From Verrucomicrobia bacterium UBA3841 (GTDB lineage: Bacteria; Verrucomicrobiota; Kiritimatiellia; RFP12; UBA1067): 64,000 nt of DNA. Below the pieces are notes generated by a model, which saw only the letters and a list, made by a program, of their open reading frames with translations, was not told where the DNA came from and did not search any database. The position numbers were made by a program, and so were the translations under genes. This document shows, in pieces, positions 1 to 8,484 of the stretch. Numbering within the stretch: position 1 is the stretch's first letter; each line of letters opens with the position of its first letter. The stretch is from contig DGHT01000036.1 in NCBI GenBank assembly GCA_002392765.1, positions 1 to 64,000 on the forward strand, read 5' to 3'.

Positions 1-79
1 GCGTTTTCGCCTCGCTGTACGTCCAGCCGTAGTGATACGCATACCAGTATGCCGAATGTTTATATTTTGCCGCTGCCAT
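1..79 (-). CDS. Start of an unidentified protein (5' part only)
   Basis: A minus-strand frame begins with ATG at 79 and runs off the left edge of the window after 26 codons. The visible residues are rich in Tyr, Trp, His and Lys (for example KHSAYWYAYHYGW). A purine-rich stretch (aaggatggag on the minus strand) precedes the start and can serve as a ribosome binding site. No family can be named from so little. The three 27-base repeats at 152-346 lie directly upstream and may belong to its control region. Confidence 0.4.
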   Translation of the reverse strand, partial: MAAAKYKHSAYWYAYHYGWTYSEAKT

Positions 80-151
80 ACTCCATCCTTATCCTTATAT
101 AACCATCAAAAACCATTTCAATTCCGCTTCACATGCCATATTATACCATAA

Positions 152-346
152 AATGAGAATCTTGTGCGGAAAATCTTATTTGGGGGTGTGGTTTGCTGTT
201 TATGCCCTACACATAAGCAATGCGTAATGAGAATCTTGTGCGGAAAATCTTAACAGAGCGGCTGAATTTGAACAGTGACTAGTTTTTAAGAAGTCTCTCT
301 ATGAAGTTCAAGTCGACACAATGAGAATCTTATGCGGAAAATCTTA
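152..346. repeat. Three copies of a 27-base direct repeat
   Basis: Near-identical 27-base units lie at 152-178, 226-252 and 320-346. The first two are identical and the third has one change (G to A). The gaps are 47 and 67 bases and unrelated to each other. Each unit carries AATCTT twice, 14 bases apart (around GTGCGGAA). The third unit supplies the stop codon of the minus-strand regulator fragment at 344-883. Possibilities are a reiterated operator or a small dispersed repeat. Unequal spacing and only three copies argue against CRISPR. Confidence 0.85.
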
Positions 347-883
347 ACGATGCATGGGATGGGGGTGTTGATTTGATGAGGGAGAGTTGCGTGAGAAGGG
401 AGAGTACATGAGCTGATTATAGGCCGGAGCTATAGGGGAAATGCGCGGTGGGCGTTGGTATTCGAAAAGGGGTCGGGTTGCCGGGATGGAGCGCGGGGAA
501 ATGCGCGATGGGCGCCGCTCCTGCCGCAGCCAGGCGTGGTTCTGACGGTGCCAGTCGCGCATAGTCGAGCCGAAACGTTTCTTGAAGAGCGTTTTCAGAA
601 AGGCGAGGTCGGTATAGCCGCATGACTGCGATATCACCTTGACCGGGCGGTCGGCGGTTGCGAAGAGTTTTTTTACGGCATCGAGCCTGTGGCGCGTGAC
701 GGCCTCGTTTATCGTCTCTCCACTGAACTGCTGGAACCTGAGGCCGGCGAGCCTGCGCGAAATGCCGAGCTCTTTTACGGCATCGGCGACCTTGATTACC
801 TTTGGCGCATTCTTGCGGATAGAATCAGGCGCCCTTGACAGAATGCGGGCTGTCGGCGTTGCGCGGAAAAGGCGATTTTCCAC
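344..883 (-). CDS. AraC-family DNA-binding domain, XylR-like, probably truncated
   Basis: Translation from GTG at 883 gives 179 residues. Residues about 30-115 form a complete AraC-type double helix-turn-helix (VADAVKELGISRRLAGLRF, then VKVISQSCGYTDLAFLKTLF and STMRDWHRQ). The arrangement resembles the C-terminal part of XylR-like regulators, which carry a LacI-type sugar-binding domain in front. Here that domain is absent: the same frame stops at about 935-937 and no periplasmic-binding-protein-like sequence is visible upstream. The last 60 residues are Pro/Arg/Ser-rich, contain a repeated RISP motif matching a DNA direct repeat near 437 and 496, and look like read-through of non-coding sequence. 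It is probably a decaying regulator gene. Confidence 0.55.
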   Translation of the reverse strand: MENRLFRATPTARILSRAPDSIRKNAPKVIKVADAVKELGISRRLAGLRFQQFSGETINEAVTRHRLDAVKKLFATADRPVKVISQSCGYTDLAFLKTLFKKRFGSTMRDWHRQNHAWLRQERRPSRISPRSIPATRPLFEYQRPPRISPIAPAYNQLMYSPFSRNSPSSNQHPHPMHR

Positions 884-1140
884 CGTCTGGCCGACAAGAC
901 CGGTCCCGGATAGCCTATGAACGAGGCCGGGATTTCAGAGTCGCGCACAGGCGCGGCAGTCTCGTCTGGTCCGGGTTCGCCCGCGACAATCCCGTCGGAT
1001 TCTACGTTGCATTACGAGAGGAAGGCACCGTGCGTGAATTCGTTCGTCATGCTAAATTCCCGCAGCGCCGTCATGTCGATTCCGGACCAAACTACGCTGA
1101 AAGACGGCCCCGCTTCCGGGAGGGCGCGAAAATTGACTGG
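884..1140. other. Gene-free stretch
   Basis: No frame here on either strand resembles a known protein. It lies where the sensor domain of the minus-strand XylR-like regulator would be expected. A minus-strand frame across 1012-1140 is open but unrecognisable. I see nothing further that can be supported. Confidence 0.4.
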
Positions 1141-1168
1141 TTGACCTGCGGCGGAGATTTGATATAAT
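1141..1168 (+). promoter_or_regulatory. Sigma70-type promoter of the clpC operon
   Basis: TTGACC at 1141-1146 is followed after 16 bases by TATAAT at 1163-1168. The -10 box is part of the 11-mer TTTGATATAAT, which recurs at 11138, 28013 and, on the minus strand, 35760. The ATG of the next gene lies only 9 bases after the -10 box, so the transcript should be leaderless or nearly so. Confidence 0.7.
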
Positions 1169-1177
1169 AAGTGGATA

Positions 1178-2047
1178 ATGAAATGTGAATTGTGCCATAA
1201 AAACGACGCCACCAAGGCCATAACCGTGGAAAAGAACGGGAAAAGCGACGAACTCTACGTGTGCGCCGAATGCGCCGGCAAGTCTGAAGCGCCGGCTGAC
1301 GGCGAGAACGGAACTGAAGACGCATCCGATTCCCAGCCGCAGACGGTGGTCACCGTGACGGGGATATCGTCAGGCGAAAAGCCGCCGCCGATCGTCGAGG
1401 CGATCATCGGCGCGTTCGACAACGCCCTGAACATGCTCAGCGGCCGCGGCAAAAAGGCGGCGAAGAAAAAGTTCCGTCCGTTTCCGGTATCGGAAGTCCC
1501 CCCGGATTTGGTTTTGCGCGGGATGTTCCACCTCGAGGGCTGCTTCCTTTCGGGACAGTCCCAGTGCGTCATACGTGCCGCGAAGGCGATCGGCCTTTCC
1601 CTGGAACCCGCCATGTTCGCCGGACATTTCGAATGCACGAGGCTTTTCACACTCAAACACGCGGGCGAACCGGAGAAGGCACGGCGTTTCGCGATGGAAC
1701 TCGCGCGCCGGGAAAGAATCGAGCGCGAGAATGTGTTCAAGAACTTCCCGATAGTTCTGATCGACGCGGCCAGCAGATCCATAGGGGTACTCCAGAACTG
1801 CAAGCTGCTCGCGCCGGACGAGGTTGTAGATCTGCTCTGTCCGCTCCGTTTCGCCGTGGCGAAAGGGCTCGTATCGGGGATAAGCAGGACGCAGATAGAG
1901 GAACTCGCCGAGGAGACCGACACAACGCCGTACAGTGACGACATGTCGAACCGTGAAATCGACGACATCGAGGCCATGCAGGCGAAGGAGGTTTCCGCGC
2001 TGTTCAAGAAAGTGAGGCTTACGAGCCTGGCTGGAAAGTTGCTGTAG
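1178..2047 (+). CDS. McsA-like zinc-finger protein with a McsB-like C-terminus, ClpC partner
   Basis: The protein has 289 residues. The N-terminus has two CxxC pairs (C3/C6 and C29/C32), as in McsA-type (UvrB/UvrC-motif) proteins. After a variable linker, residues about 170-225 resemble the C-terminal part of the protein arginine kinase McsB: an ERxxRE-like stretch, then ASRSIGVLQNCKLLAPDEVV and LLCPLRFAVAKGL, which parallel McsB's R-S-x-G-I-L and LL-x-x-V/L-R segments. The guanidino-kinase catalytic core is not present. clpC follows after 4 bases, as clpC follows mcsA-mcsB in Firmicutes. The likely role is an adaptor or regulator of ClpC. Zinc binding is inferred from the cysteines, and the McsB relationship is my own reading of motif spacing. 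Confidence 0.7.
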   Translation: MKCELCHKNDATKAITVEKNGKSDELYVCAECAGKSEAPADGENGTEDASDSQPQTVVTVTGISSGEKPPPIVEAIIGAFDNALNMLSGRGKKAAKKKFRPFPVSEVPPDLVLRGMFHLEGCFLSGQSQCVIRAAKAIGLSLEPAMFAGHFECTRLFTLKHAGEPEKARRFAMELARRERIERENVFKNFPIVLIDAASRSIGVLQNCKLLAPDEVVDLLCPLRFAVAKGLVSGISRTQIEELAEETDTTPYSDDMSNREIDDIEAMQAKEVSALFKKVRLTSLAGKLL

Positions 2048-2051
2048 AAAA

Positions 2052-4535
2052 ATGGAGTTCAAGATAGAGTTCACGCCCAACGCGATCGAGGCGATAAACG
2101 GTTCCCAGAAGTTCGCCAGGGAGCTCGGACACGACCATGTGGGATCGGAGCACATACTGCTCGCCATCCTCTCCAATCCACTTTGCCAGGCGTGCCGCAG
2201 GCTTGAACGACTCGGTCACAAGGCCGACGAGCTTTCCCAGGCGCTGCGCACGATGATTGAAGGCGGCGGCGCGGGGGTGCTGCAGCGCGGCCCCGTGCCT
2301 CTCACCGCGAGGGCGAGAAAGATAATCGACATGGCCGCGATGATGGCCATGGAGGAGAAGAAGGCGGGCACCCCCCACCTCGTCCTGGCGATGCTCAGGG
2401 AGGGCGAAAACGCAGCCGCGCAGCTTCTGTTCAACGTCGGAGTGACGGCCGAGAATTTTTCAACGGCCGGAAACCAGGAGGGAGAACCCAAGCCCGCCGA
2501 CGGCGGGGACGCTGCGGAAAAGCCGGAGGACGGCAATGCGCAGGCGGAAGAGCGGCAGAAGAAAAAGAAAGAGCCGAAAACCCCCACGCTGAACACATTC
2601 GGCCGAGACCTTACGGAACTCGCGAGAGACGGAAAACTCGATCCCGTGGTCGGGCGCGAGAAGGAATTGTCGCGTCTCGTCCAGATCCTTTCCAGAAGAA
2701 CCAAGAACAACGCCGTCCTCATAGGCGAGGCGGGCGTCGGAAAGACCGCCGTTGTCGAGGGGCTCGCGCAGGCGATAGCAAGGTGCGCCGTGCCCGAGAA
2801 GATGCAGTCCAAGCGTGTCGTGTCCGTCGATATGGCGAGAGTCGTCGCCGGCACGCAGTACCGCGGCCAGTTCGAAGAACGCCTCAAGAGAATCGTGGAC
2901 GAGACGAAGCGCTCCGGCGACATCATTCTCTTTCTCGACGAGATACACACTCTCGTCGGCGCGGGCGGCGCGGAAGGCGCGATGGACGCGGCGAACATTC
3001 TCAAGCCGGCGCTCGCGCGCGGCGAACTCCAGTGCGTCGGCGCGACGACGATGAAGGAATACCACAAGTCCATCGAAAAGGACGCCGCGCTCGAGCGCCG
3101 GTTCCAGTCGGTGCAGGTGGACGAACCTTCGATCGACGACACCGTGCGCATCCTCGAAGGAATCGCGGGCAAATACGAAGAGTTCCATTTGGTGAAATTC
3201 GGCGCCGACGCGCTGAGGGCGGCTGTAGAGCTTACGGCGAGATACATTCCCTCCCGACAGCTGCCCGACAAGGCGATCGACGCGATCGACGAGACCGGCG
3301 CGCGCCTGAGGATGTCCGTGAGCGAGCGTCCATCCGGATATTTCGAACTTCAAGACGAACTTGCCTGCCTGAAGAAGTCGAAGGACGAGGCGGTGGCAGG
3401 GGGCGATTTCGACATGGCCGCGGAATTCCGGGACAAAATGCGCGAGATAGGCGACAAGGCCGACGCTCTCCTGGCGGAGTGGAAGAAGACGCATGTCGAG
3501 AAGGTCCTGGACGCCGCACCGTCCGATGTGGCGGCGACGGTAAGCTCCATGAGCGGCGTCCCCGTGGAGAAGATGAACGCGACCACGGCGGGAAAGCTCT
3601 TGAACATGGAAAAGACGCTCTCCGCGGCCGTGGTCGGACAGGATCCGGCGATTTCCGCCATCTCCAAGGCCCTGCGGCGCAGCAGAGCGTTCGTGTCCGA
3701 TCCGAAGCGCCCCATCGGAGGTTTCCTCTTCCTGGGGCCCACCGGAGTTGGCAAGACGCATCTCGCGAAAATGCTCGCCGAAAAGATATACGGCGACGAA
3801 AAAGCGCTTATAACGCTTGATATGTCCGAGTACCAGGAAAAGTATTCTTCTTCGAGGCTTGTCGGCGCGCCTCCCGGATATGTGGGGTACGACGAGGGCG
3901 GACAGCTGACCGAGAAAGTGCGCCGGCGTCCGTATTCCATCGTCCTTTTCGACGAATTCGAAAAGGCGAACCAGGACGTCTGCAACATGCTTCTGCAGAT
4001 ACTCGACGACGGACGCCTCACCGATGGACAGGGCCGCGTGGTCGATTTCCGCAACACGATCGTAATCTGTACCGCCAACCTCGGCTTCGATTTCGCCAGG
4101 ACCGGCAAGTCGATAGGCTTTTCGCCGGCCGGTGAAGAGGACGGATACGAAAAACTCAAGGAGCGGCTTGAGGCAGAAGCCAAGAAAGCGTTCCGTCCAG
4201 AACTGTTGAACAGGTTCGACGACATTGTGGTGTTCAGGAAGCTCGAAAAGACCGACATGCTCCGCATACTCGACATGGAACTCGACAGGCTGCGCGGACG
4301 TCTCGGCCAGGTTTCGCTCTCGCTGGGGCCGGGAGTCGCGGAGTTCCTCGTGGACAAAGGATACGACAGCGCACTCGGCGCCCGTCCTTTGAGGCGCGTC
4401 GTCCAGCGCTGGCTGGAAGATCCCCTGGCCGAGATGATGCTCGCCGGGAAAGCCAAGTCCGGCGTGAAGGCGAAAATGTCGGAAGACGGGGAAAACATAA
4501 AATTCAGCGAATTGAAAAGGAAGGAGAACGCGTAA
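2052..4535 (+). CDS. clpC: ATP-dependent Clp protease ATP-binding subunit ClpC
   Basis: This 827-residue AAA+ unfoldase threads substrates into ClpP in the cytoplasm. It has an N-terminal Clp repeat domain (about 1-140) and a charged linker. AAA module 1 has Walker A GEAGVGKT near 224-231 and Walker B LFLDEIHTL near 295. A UVR-type middle segment (LKKSKDEAVAGGDFDMAAEF, about 440-470) is typical of ClpC rather than ClpA. AAA module 2 has Walker A GPTGVGKT near 561-568 and Walker B IVLFDEFEKA near 635. A SIGF segment near 690 fits the ClpP-docking loop. It starts 4 bases after the zinc-finger gene and shares one base with topA (TAATG), so it is translationally coupled. Length and domain order are normal. 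Confidence 0.95.
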   Translation: MEFKIEFTPNAIEAINGSQKFARELGHDHVGSEHILLAILSNPLCQACRRLERLGHKADELSQALRTMIEGGGAGVLQRGPVPLTARARKIIDMAAMMAMEEKKAGTPHLVLAMLREGENAAAQLLFNVGVTAENFSTAGNQEGEPKPADGGDAAEKPEDGNAQAEERQKKKKEPKTPTLNTFGRDLTELARDGKLDPVVGREKELSRLVQILSRRTKNNAVLIGEAGVGKTAVVEGLAQAIARCAVPEKMQSKRVVSVDMARVVAGTQYRGQFEERLKRIVDETKRSGDIILFLDEIHTLVGAGGAEGAMDAANILKPALARGELQCVGATTMKEYHKSIEKDAALERRFQSVQVDEPSIDDTVRILEGIAGKYEEFHLVKFGADALRAAVELTARYIPSRQLPDKAIDAIDETGARLRMSVSERPSGYFELQDELACLKKSKDEAVAGGDFDMAAEFRDKMREIGDKADALLAEWKKTHVEKVLDAAPSDVAATVSSMSGVPVEKMNATTAGKLLNMEKTLSAAVVGQDPAISAISKALRRSRAFVSDPKRPIGGFLFLGPTGVGKTHLAKMLAEKIYGDEKALITLDMSEYQEKYSSSRLVGAPPGYVGYDEGGQLTEKVRRRPYSIVLFDEFEKANQDVCNMLLQILDDGRLTDGQGRVVDFRNTIVICTANLGFDFARTGKSIGFSPAGEEDGYEKLKERLEAEAKKAFRPELLNRFDDIVVFRKLEKTDMLRILDMELDRLRGRLGQVSLSLGPGVAEFLVDKGYDSALGARPLRRVVQRWLEDPLAEMMLAGKAKSGVKAKMSEDGENIKFSELKRKENA

Positions 4536-7048
4536 TGGGAAAGAAACTTTTGATAGTGGAATCTCCGGCGAAAGCCAAGACGATAGGAAAATATCTGGGA
4601 GGGGAATTCATCGTCGCAAGTTCGGTGGGCCACGTCCGCGACCTTCCCGAGGACGACGGGGCGATCAAAATCACCGAAACCGCCCCGGGAAAATGGAAGT
4701 TCGTCCCCAAATACGTCATATCCAAAAACAAGACGAAGGTCGTTTCGCATCTCAAGGACGCCGTGTCTAAATCCGACGAGATATTCCTTGCGAGCGACCC
4801 CGATCGCGAGGGAGAGGCGATCGCCTGGCATCTGCGCGAGGTTCTGAAAAACGCGGCGGCCGGCAAGCCGTTCCACCGCGTCACCTACAACGAAATCACC
4901 AAACCCGCCGTTCTGAAGGCGGTGTCGAATCCCGGCGAGATCGACATGCCGCGCGTCGATGCGCAGCAGGCGCGCAGGATTCTCGACAGGCTTGTCGGCT
5001 ACAAGGTTTCGCCTCTTCTCTGGAAATCGATTCCGTGCAAGAACAGCCGCACGCTGAGCGCGGGAAGGGTTCAGTCCGTGGCCTTGCGCCTTCTCGTGGA
5101 GCGCCAGCGCGAAATCGACGCTTTCGTGCCGCAGGTCTACTACTTGCTCGGCGTGGAGGCGATGAAGCGCGGAGATTCGCAGACGTTCGAAGCGAAGCTC
5201 GCGAGAATCGGCGGCGAGAAGCCGGATATCGGCGACAAGAAAACGGCGGATGGAATCATCGCCGATCTCGAGGGGGCGGAGCTGTCGGTTTCGGGACTGA
5301 AAAGCCAGCAGAAAACGCGGCACGCGCTTCCGCCTTTCACGACATCTACTCTACAGCAGGCCGCCTCGAGCGTTCTTGGTTTTTCGCCGGGCAAGACCAT
5401 GAAAGCGGCGCAGGCTCTCTACGAGCAGGGCCTTATAACTTACATGAGAACGGACTCCGTGTTCATTTCCGACATCGCCCGTTCCGCCGCGAAGGATTAC
5501 ATCGTGTCCGCCTTCGGTCCCGGATTCTACCCGGAAAAGCCGAATATGTACAAATCCAAGGAGACGGCCCAGGGTGCGCACGAGGCGATCAGACCCACAA
5601 ACGTTTCCGCCGCACCCGGCTCGGTGCAGCTGGAGGCTGCCGAGGCCAAACTTTACGATCTTATATGGAGAAGGTTCGTGTCGAGCCAGATGTCCGACGC
5701 GAAGCTGACGGTCAGGACGGTCTGCCTCGAACCGCGCAAGACCGGCATCTCCAGATCGTACGAGTTCACGGCCAGCGCCACCGATGTCGATTTCGAAGGC
5801 TTCCTCCGGGTCATGAAGATATCGCTTTCCAAAAAGAAGGGCGACGACGAAGACGACCAGGATAGCGACGAGGTCAAGCGCATACCTCCTCTCTCGGTCG
5901 GCGAGACGCTCGACGCCGTCCGCTGGATATCGTCCGAGAAGACGACCAAAGGCCCGTCCTACTACTCGGAGGCGTCGCTTGTCAAGGCCCTCGAAGAAAA
6001 CGGCGTGGGGCGTCCTTCTACGTACGCGGCGACGATCGAGACGCTCAAGACGCGCGAATACGCGCGCAACGACAAGCGCAAGCTCGTTCCGGAGGAGAGG
6101 GGAATCCTTGTCAGCGACTGGCTCGTGAAAAAGCTCGACAATCTCTTCAACGTTGGATATACCGCCGAAATGGAGGCCGAACTCGACAAGGTCGAGGAAA
6201 AGGGGCTGGGGATGGACGACATGCTCAGTTCGTTCTACGGAACGTTTCTGAAGGAGCTGGCGTCATGTTCCGAGCCGATGCCCGACAAGAGCAAGTTCGA
6301 GACCGCGTTCGCGCTGCTGGAATCCGTCCGCGAGTGGAAGGAACCGGTCAAGGCCGGGAAGAGAGTATACGACGACAGGGCTTTCGTCGAAAGCGTCCGC
6401 AAGCAGTTCTACGCCGGCAAGTCGCTTTCCGTCCGCCAGCTCGATTCGCTCGTGCGGATGGTCGGCGCCTACCGCGGCCAGATACCGGACGCCGGGGAGA
6501 AGCTTAAGGCGGCCGGCATGGAACTTCCCGCCGCTCGCGAGAACAAGACCGTCGATACGGAACTCGCGTCGTTTTGCGTATCCGTCGCCAAAAGGATACC
6601 GTCGCTTTCCTCCAATGCTTTCGTGAAGAGCATAATCGGACAGTTCGACCGCGGGAGGCAGCTGAGCGAGCGCCAGCTGGCCGTTTTGGCGAGGACGGTT
6701 TCCGAGAACGGATCGGGTCTTCCCGATTACGGCGAGATAAGCGCGCGCCTCGCACCGCTTCTTCCCGACGGAGCCACGGCGCAGCGTCCGGCGGACCCGT
6801 CGCTTGCCGCGCTTCTCGTGTCGATGGCCGGCGAGATATCGAAGTGGCGCGAGCCGGTAAAGCGCGGCAAGCGCACATACGATGACGCGGCGTTCGTCAA
6901 GTCGGTCGCCGACCAGTTCGCATCCCGCCACAATCTCAGCGAAAGGCAGGTTTCCGCGCTCAAGAGGGTGGTGTCCGCGTACAAGGATCAGATTTCGAAC
7001 TACTCCGAAAGGATGAAGGGGGTTGAAGGAGACAAGTCCCGAGTTTGA
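4535..7048 (+). CDS. topA: DNA topoisomerase I with unusual C-terminal repeats
   Basis: This type IA topoisomerase (837 residues) relaxes negative supercoils. The TOPRIM domain starts at once (LLIVESPAKAKTIGKYL; LASDPDREGEAIAWHL), and the catalytic tyrosine is Y303 in GLITYMRTDS. The usual C-terminal CxxC zinc ribbons are missing. In their place are three related modules of about 75-80 residues, roughly 585-665, 674-745 and 756-837. The first and last open with EW/KW-REPVK-GKR-YDD, and all carry FV-S-V/I-QF...LS-RQL/V. The start ATG overlaps the clpC stop by one base. The coding end overlaps the recombinase gene downstream by 26 bases. Confidence 0.95.
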   Translation: MGKKLLIVESPAKAKTIGKYLGGEFIVASSVGHVRDLPEDDGAIKITETAPGKWKFVPKYVISKNKTKVVSHLKDAVSKSDEIFLASDPDREGEAIAWHLREVLKNAAAGKPFHRVTYNEITKPAVLKAVSNPGEIDMPRVDAQQARRILDRLVGYKVSPLLWKSIPCKNSRTLSAGRVQSVALRLLVERQREIDAFVPQVYYLLGVEAMKRGDSQTFEAKLARIGGEKPDIGDKKTADGIIADLEGAELSVSGLKSQQKTRHALPPFTTSTLQQAASSVLGFSPGKTMKAAQALYEQGLITYMRTDSVFISDIARSAAKDYIVSAFGPGFYPEKPNMYKSKETAQGAHEAIRPTNVSAAPGSVQLEAAEAKLYDLIWRRFVSSQMSDAKLTVRTVCLEPRKTGISRSYEFTASATDVDFEGFLRVMKISLSKKKGDDEDDQDSDEVKRIPPLSVGETLDAVRWISSEKTTKGPSYYSEASLVKALEENGVGRPSTYAATIETLKTREYARNDKRKLVPEERGILVSDWLVKKLDNLFNVGYTAEMEAELDKVEEKGLGMDDMLSSFYGTFLKELASCSEPMPDKSKFETAFALLESVREWKEPVKAGKRVYDDRAFVESVRKQFYAGKSLSVRQLDSLVRMVGAYRGQIPDAGEKLKAAGMELPAARENKTVDTELASFCVSVAKRIPSLSSNAFVKSIIGQFDRGRQLSERQLAVLARTVSENGSGLPDYGEISARLAPLLPDGATAQRPADPSLAALLVSMAGEISKWREPVKRGKRTYDDAAFVKSVADQFASRHNLSERQVSALKRVVSAYKDQISNYSERMKGVEGDKSRV

Positions 7049-7967
7049 CGGCGACGGGCTTGTCGCCGGATTCAGGCGGCATCTGGAGTCGGAGTCAGGC
7101 GTATCGCCGAACACGAGTTCGGCGTACCTCGGCGATCTTGCCCAGTTTGCCGCGTTTCTCCGCGATGCCGGCAGGTCCGCCGGCGACTGGAAAGGAGTTA
7201 CCGATTCCGATGCGCGCGCCTTCGCGGCGAAACTTGCGAAGGGGGGGGCGGGCGCGACGACGCTCCGCAGGAAAATCTCGTCCGTGCGCGCGTTTTTCAG
7301 ATATCTTCTGCGTGAAAACGAAGTCTCCCGCAATCCTTTTTCTTCGCTCAGGGGGCCGCGCGTGCGCAAAACGCTCCCGAAAACGCTGTCCGTTGCGGAT
7401 GTCGGCAGACTGCTCGACAGGCCCGCAGCGGATTTCCGCGACGGAATGCTCGGCGAATATCCTTCTTACAGGGACAAAGCCGTGTTCGAATTCCTTTATT
7501 CGACCGGGTGCCGCGTCGGCGAGATAGCGGCGGTCAAGTGGGGCGACATCGATTTCGCGAGAGGCGGATTGATCGTCCGCGGCAAGGGCGGGAAGGACCG
7601 TCTGGTGATTCTCGGATCGAAGGCGATCGAGGCGCTCCACTCGCTGCGCAGAGCCGTTTCCGCGAGACGGGCGAATCTCGCAGGTGACGATTCTCCGGTG
7701 TTCCTCAGCGACAGGTTCGGAAAGATATATCCCAGGTTCGTCGAAAGGCGGATGAAAAGGTATCTTGCAGAAGCGGGTCTTTCCTCTTCGCTTACTCCGC
7801 ACAAGCTCAGGCACAGTTTCGCCACGCATCTTCTCGACGCGGGCGCCGACCTCAGGAGCGTGCAGGAGATGCTCGGCCACGCATCTCTTTCGACCACGCA
7901 GATATACACGCACGTGTCTGTCGAAAGGCTTAAAAACGAATACGCAAAGGCGCATCCGCGCGCTTGA
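7023..7967 (+). CDS. XerC/XerD-type tyrosine recombinase
   Basis: This 314-residue site-specific recombinase probably resolves chromosome dimers at dif. The N-terminal SAM-like domain contains GVSPNTSSAYLGDLAQF. The catalytic set is complete: R164 (STGCRVGEIA), K188 (GKGGKDRL), H260 and R263 (PHKLRHSFATHLL), H286 (LGHASLSTTQ) and the nucleophile Y295 (IYTH). The only in-frame start is TTG at 7023, inside the end of topA, behind a purine-rich AAGGATGAAGGGGG. XerC and XerD cannot be told apart here, and no second copy is in the window. No integron cassette array or phage genes flank it, so a housekeeping role is more likely than a mobile one. Confidence 0.9.
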   Translation: MKETSPEFDGDGLVAGFRRHLESESGVSPNTSSAYLGDLAQFAAFLRDAGRSAGDWKGVTDSDARAFAAKLAKGGAGATTLRRKISSVRAFFRYLLRENEVSRNPFSSLRGPRVRKTLPKTLSVADVGRLLDRPAADFRDGMLGEYPSYRDKAVFEFLYSTGCRVGEIAAVKWGDIDFARGGLIVRGKGGKDRLVILGSKAIEALHSLRRAVSARRANLAGDDSPVFLSDRFGKIYPRFVERRMKRYLAEAGLSSSLTPHKLRHSFATHLLDAGADLRSVQEMLGHASLSTTQIYTHVSVERLKNEYAKAHPRA

Positions 7968-7980
7968 GGACGGTGAAATC

Positions 7981-8472
7981 ATGAACGGCGACAGCGGCAA
8001 GTCTTGCGGATTTAAGGTGAAATCGCTCCCTTGGAGCATGCTTTTGGCGTCCTTGCCCGCATTGTGCGCGGCGGTTGCAGTGCTTGCCGTGTTTCCGCGC
8101 GCAGAGGGCGTCTTCGCGACGGACGTCAGGCTGCGGAGCCGTACGCACGCGACCTGCTCGTTCGTAGCGCTCGATCCGGCCGCGGAGAAAAAGGCGATGG
8201 AAGACGTCCGTTCCACGCTCTCGCGCGATCTCAGCGGCGTCAGAGAGATGAGCGCGGATCTTTCCGTGTCGACGATACCGGATCCGCCGTACGAGGCGAT
8301 AACAGACATTTCCGACAGATCCCGTCCTCTGCCGCCGCATCCTTTTTCGCTTTCCCCGGTTCCGTTCGCGCCGTCGCTGTCCGCTCCCGACGCGGAGCAG
8401 ATCGAGCCGGACGAACGCGGGGAGCCGCCCGCATTCTCGCGGGAAGAACTTTTGCAGAATACAATAAAATGA
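7981..8472 (+). CDS. Hypothetical membrane-anchored protein
   Basis: The start is ATG at 7981, preceded by GAGGA. The product has 163 residues: a short cytoplasmic N-terminus, one hydrophobic segment (MLLASLPALCAAVAVLAV, about residues 20-38), then a polar and Pro-rich periplasmic part. It lies between the recombinase gene and pyrE in the same direction with short gaps, so it is probably co-transcribed. I do not recognise the family. The single membrane anchor and low-complexity C-terminus suggest a small envelope or secretion component, but this is a guess. Confidence 0.6.
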   Translation: MNGDSGKSCGFKVKSLPWSMLLASLPALCAAVAVLAVFPRAEGVFATDVRLRSRTHATCSFVALDPAAEKKAMEDVRSTLSRDLSGVREMSADLSVSTIPDPPYEAITDISDRSRPLPPHPFSLSPVPFAPSLSAPDAEQIEPDERGEPPAFSREELLQNTIK

Positions 8473-8484
8473 AAGGGGCAAACC

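Noticed and set aside
152..346. CRISPR array
   Set aside because: Only three repeats, spacers of 47 and 67 bases, no cas genes nearby.
3350..5323. Long minus-strand frame across clpC/topA
   Set aside because: It is a shadow of two clear genes and has no family signal.
7023..7967. Integron integrase or phage integrase
   Set aside because: It looks like a housekeeping Xer recombinase within a core operon; no attC-like array or phage genes are adjacent.
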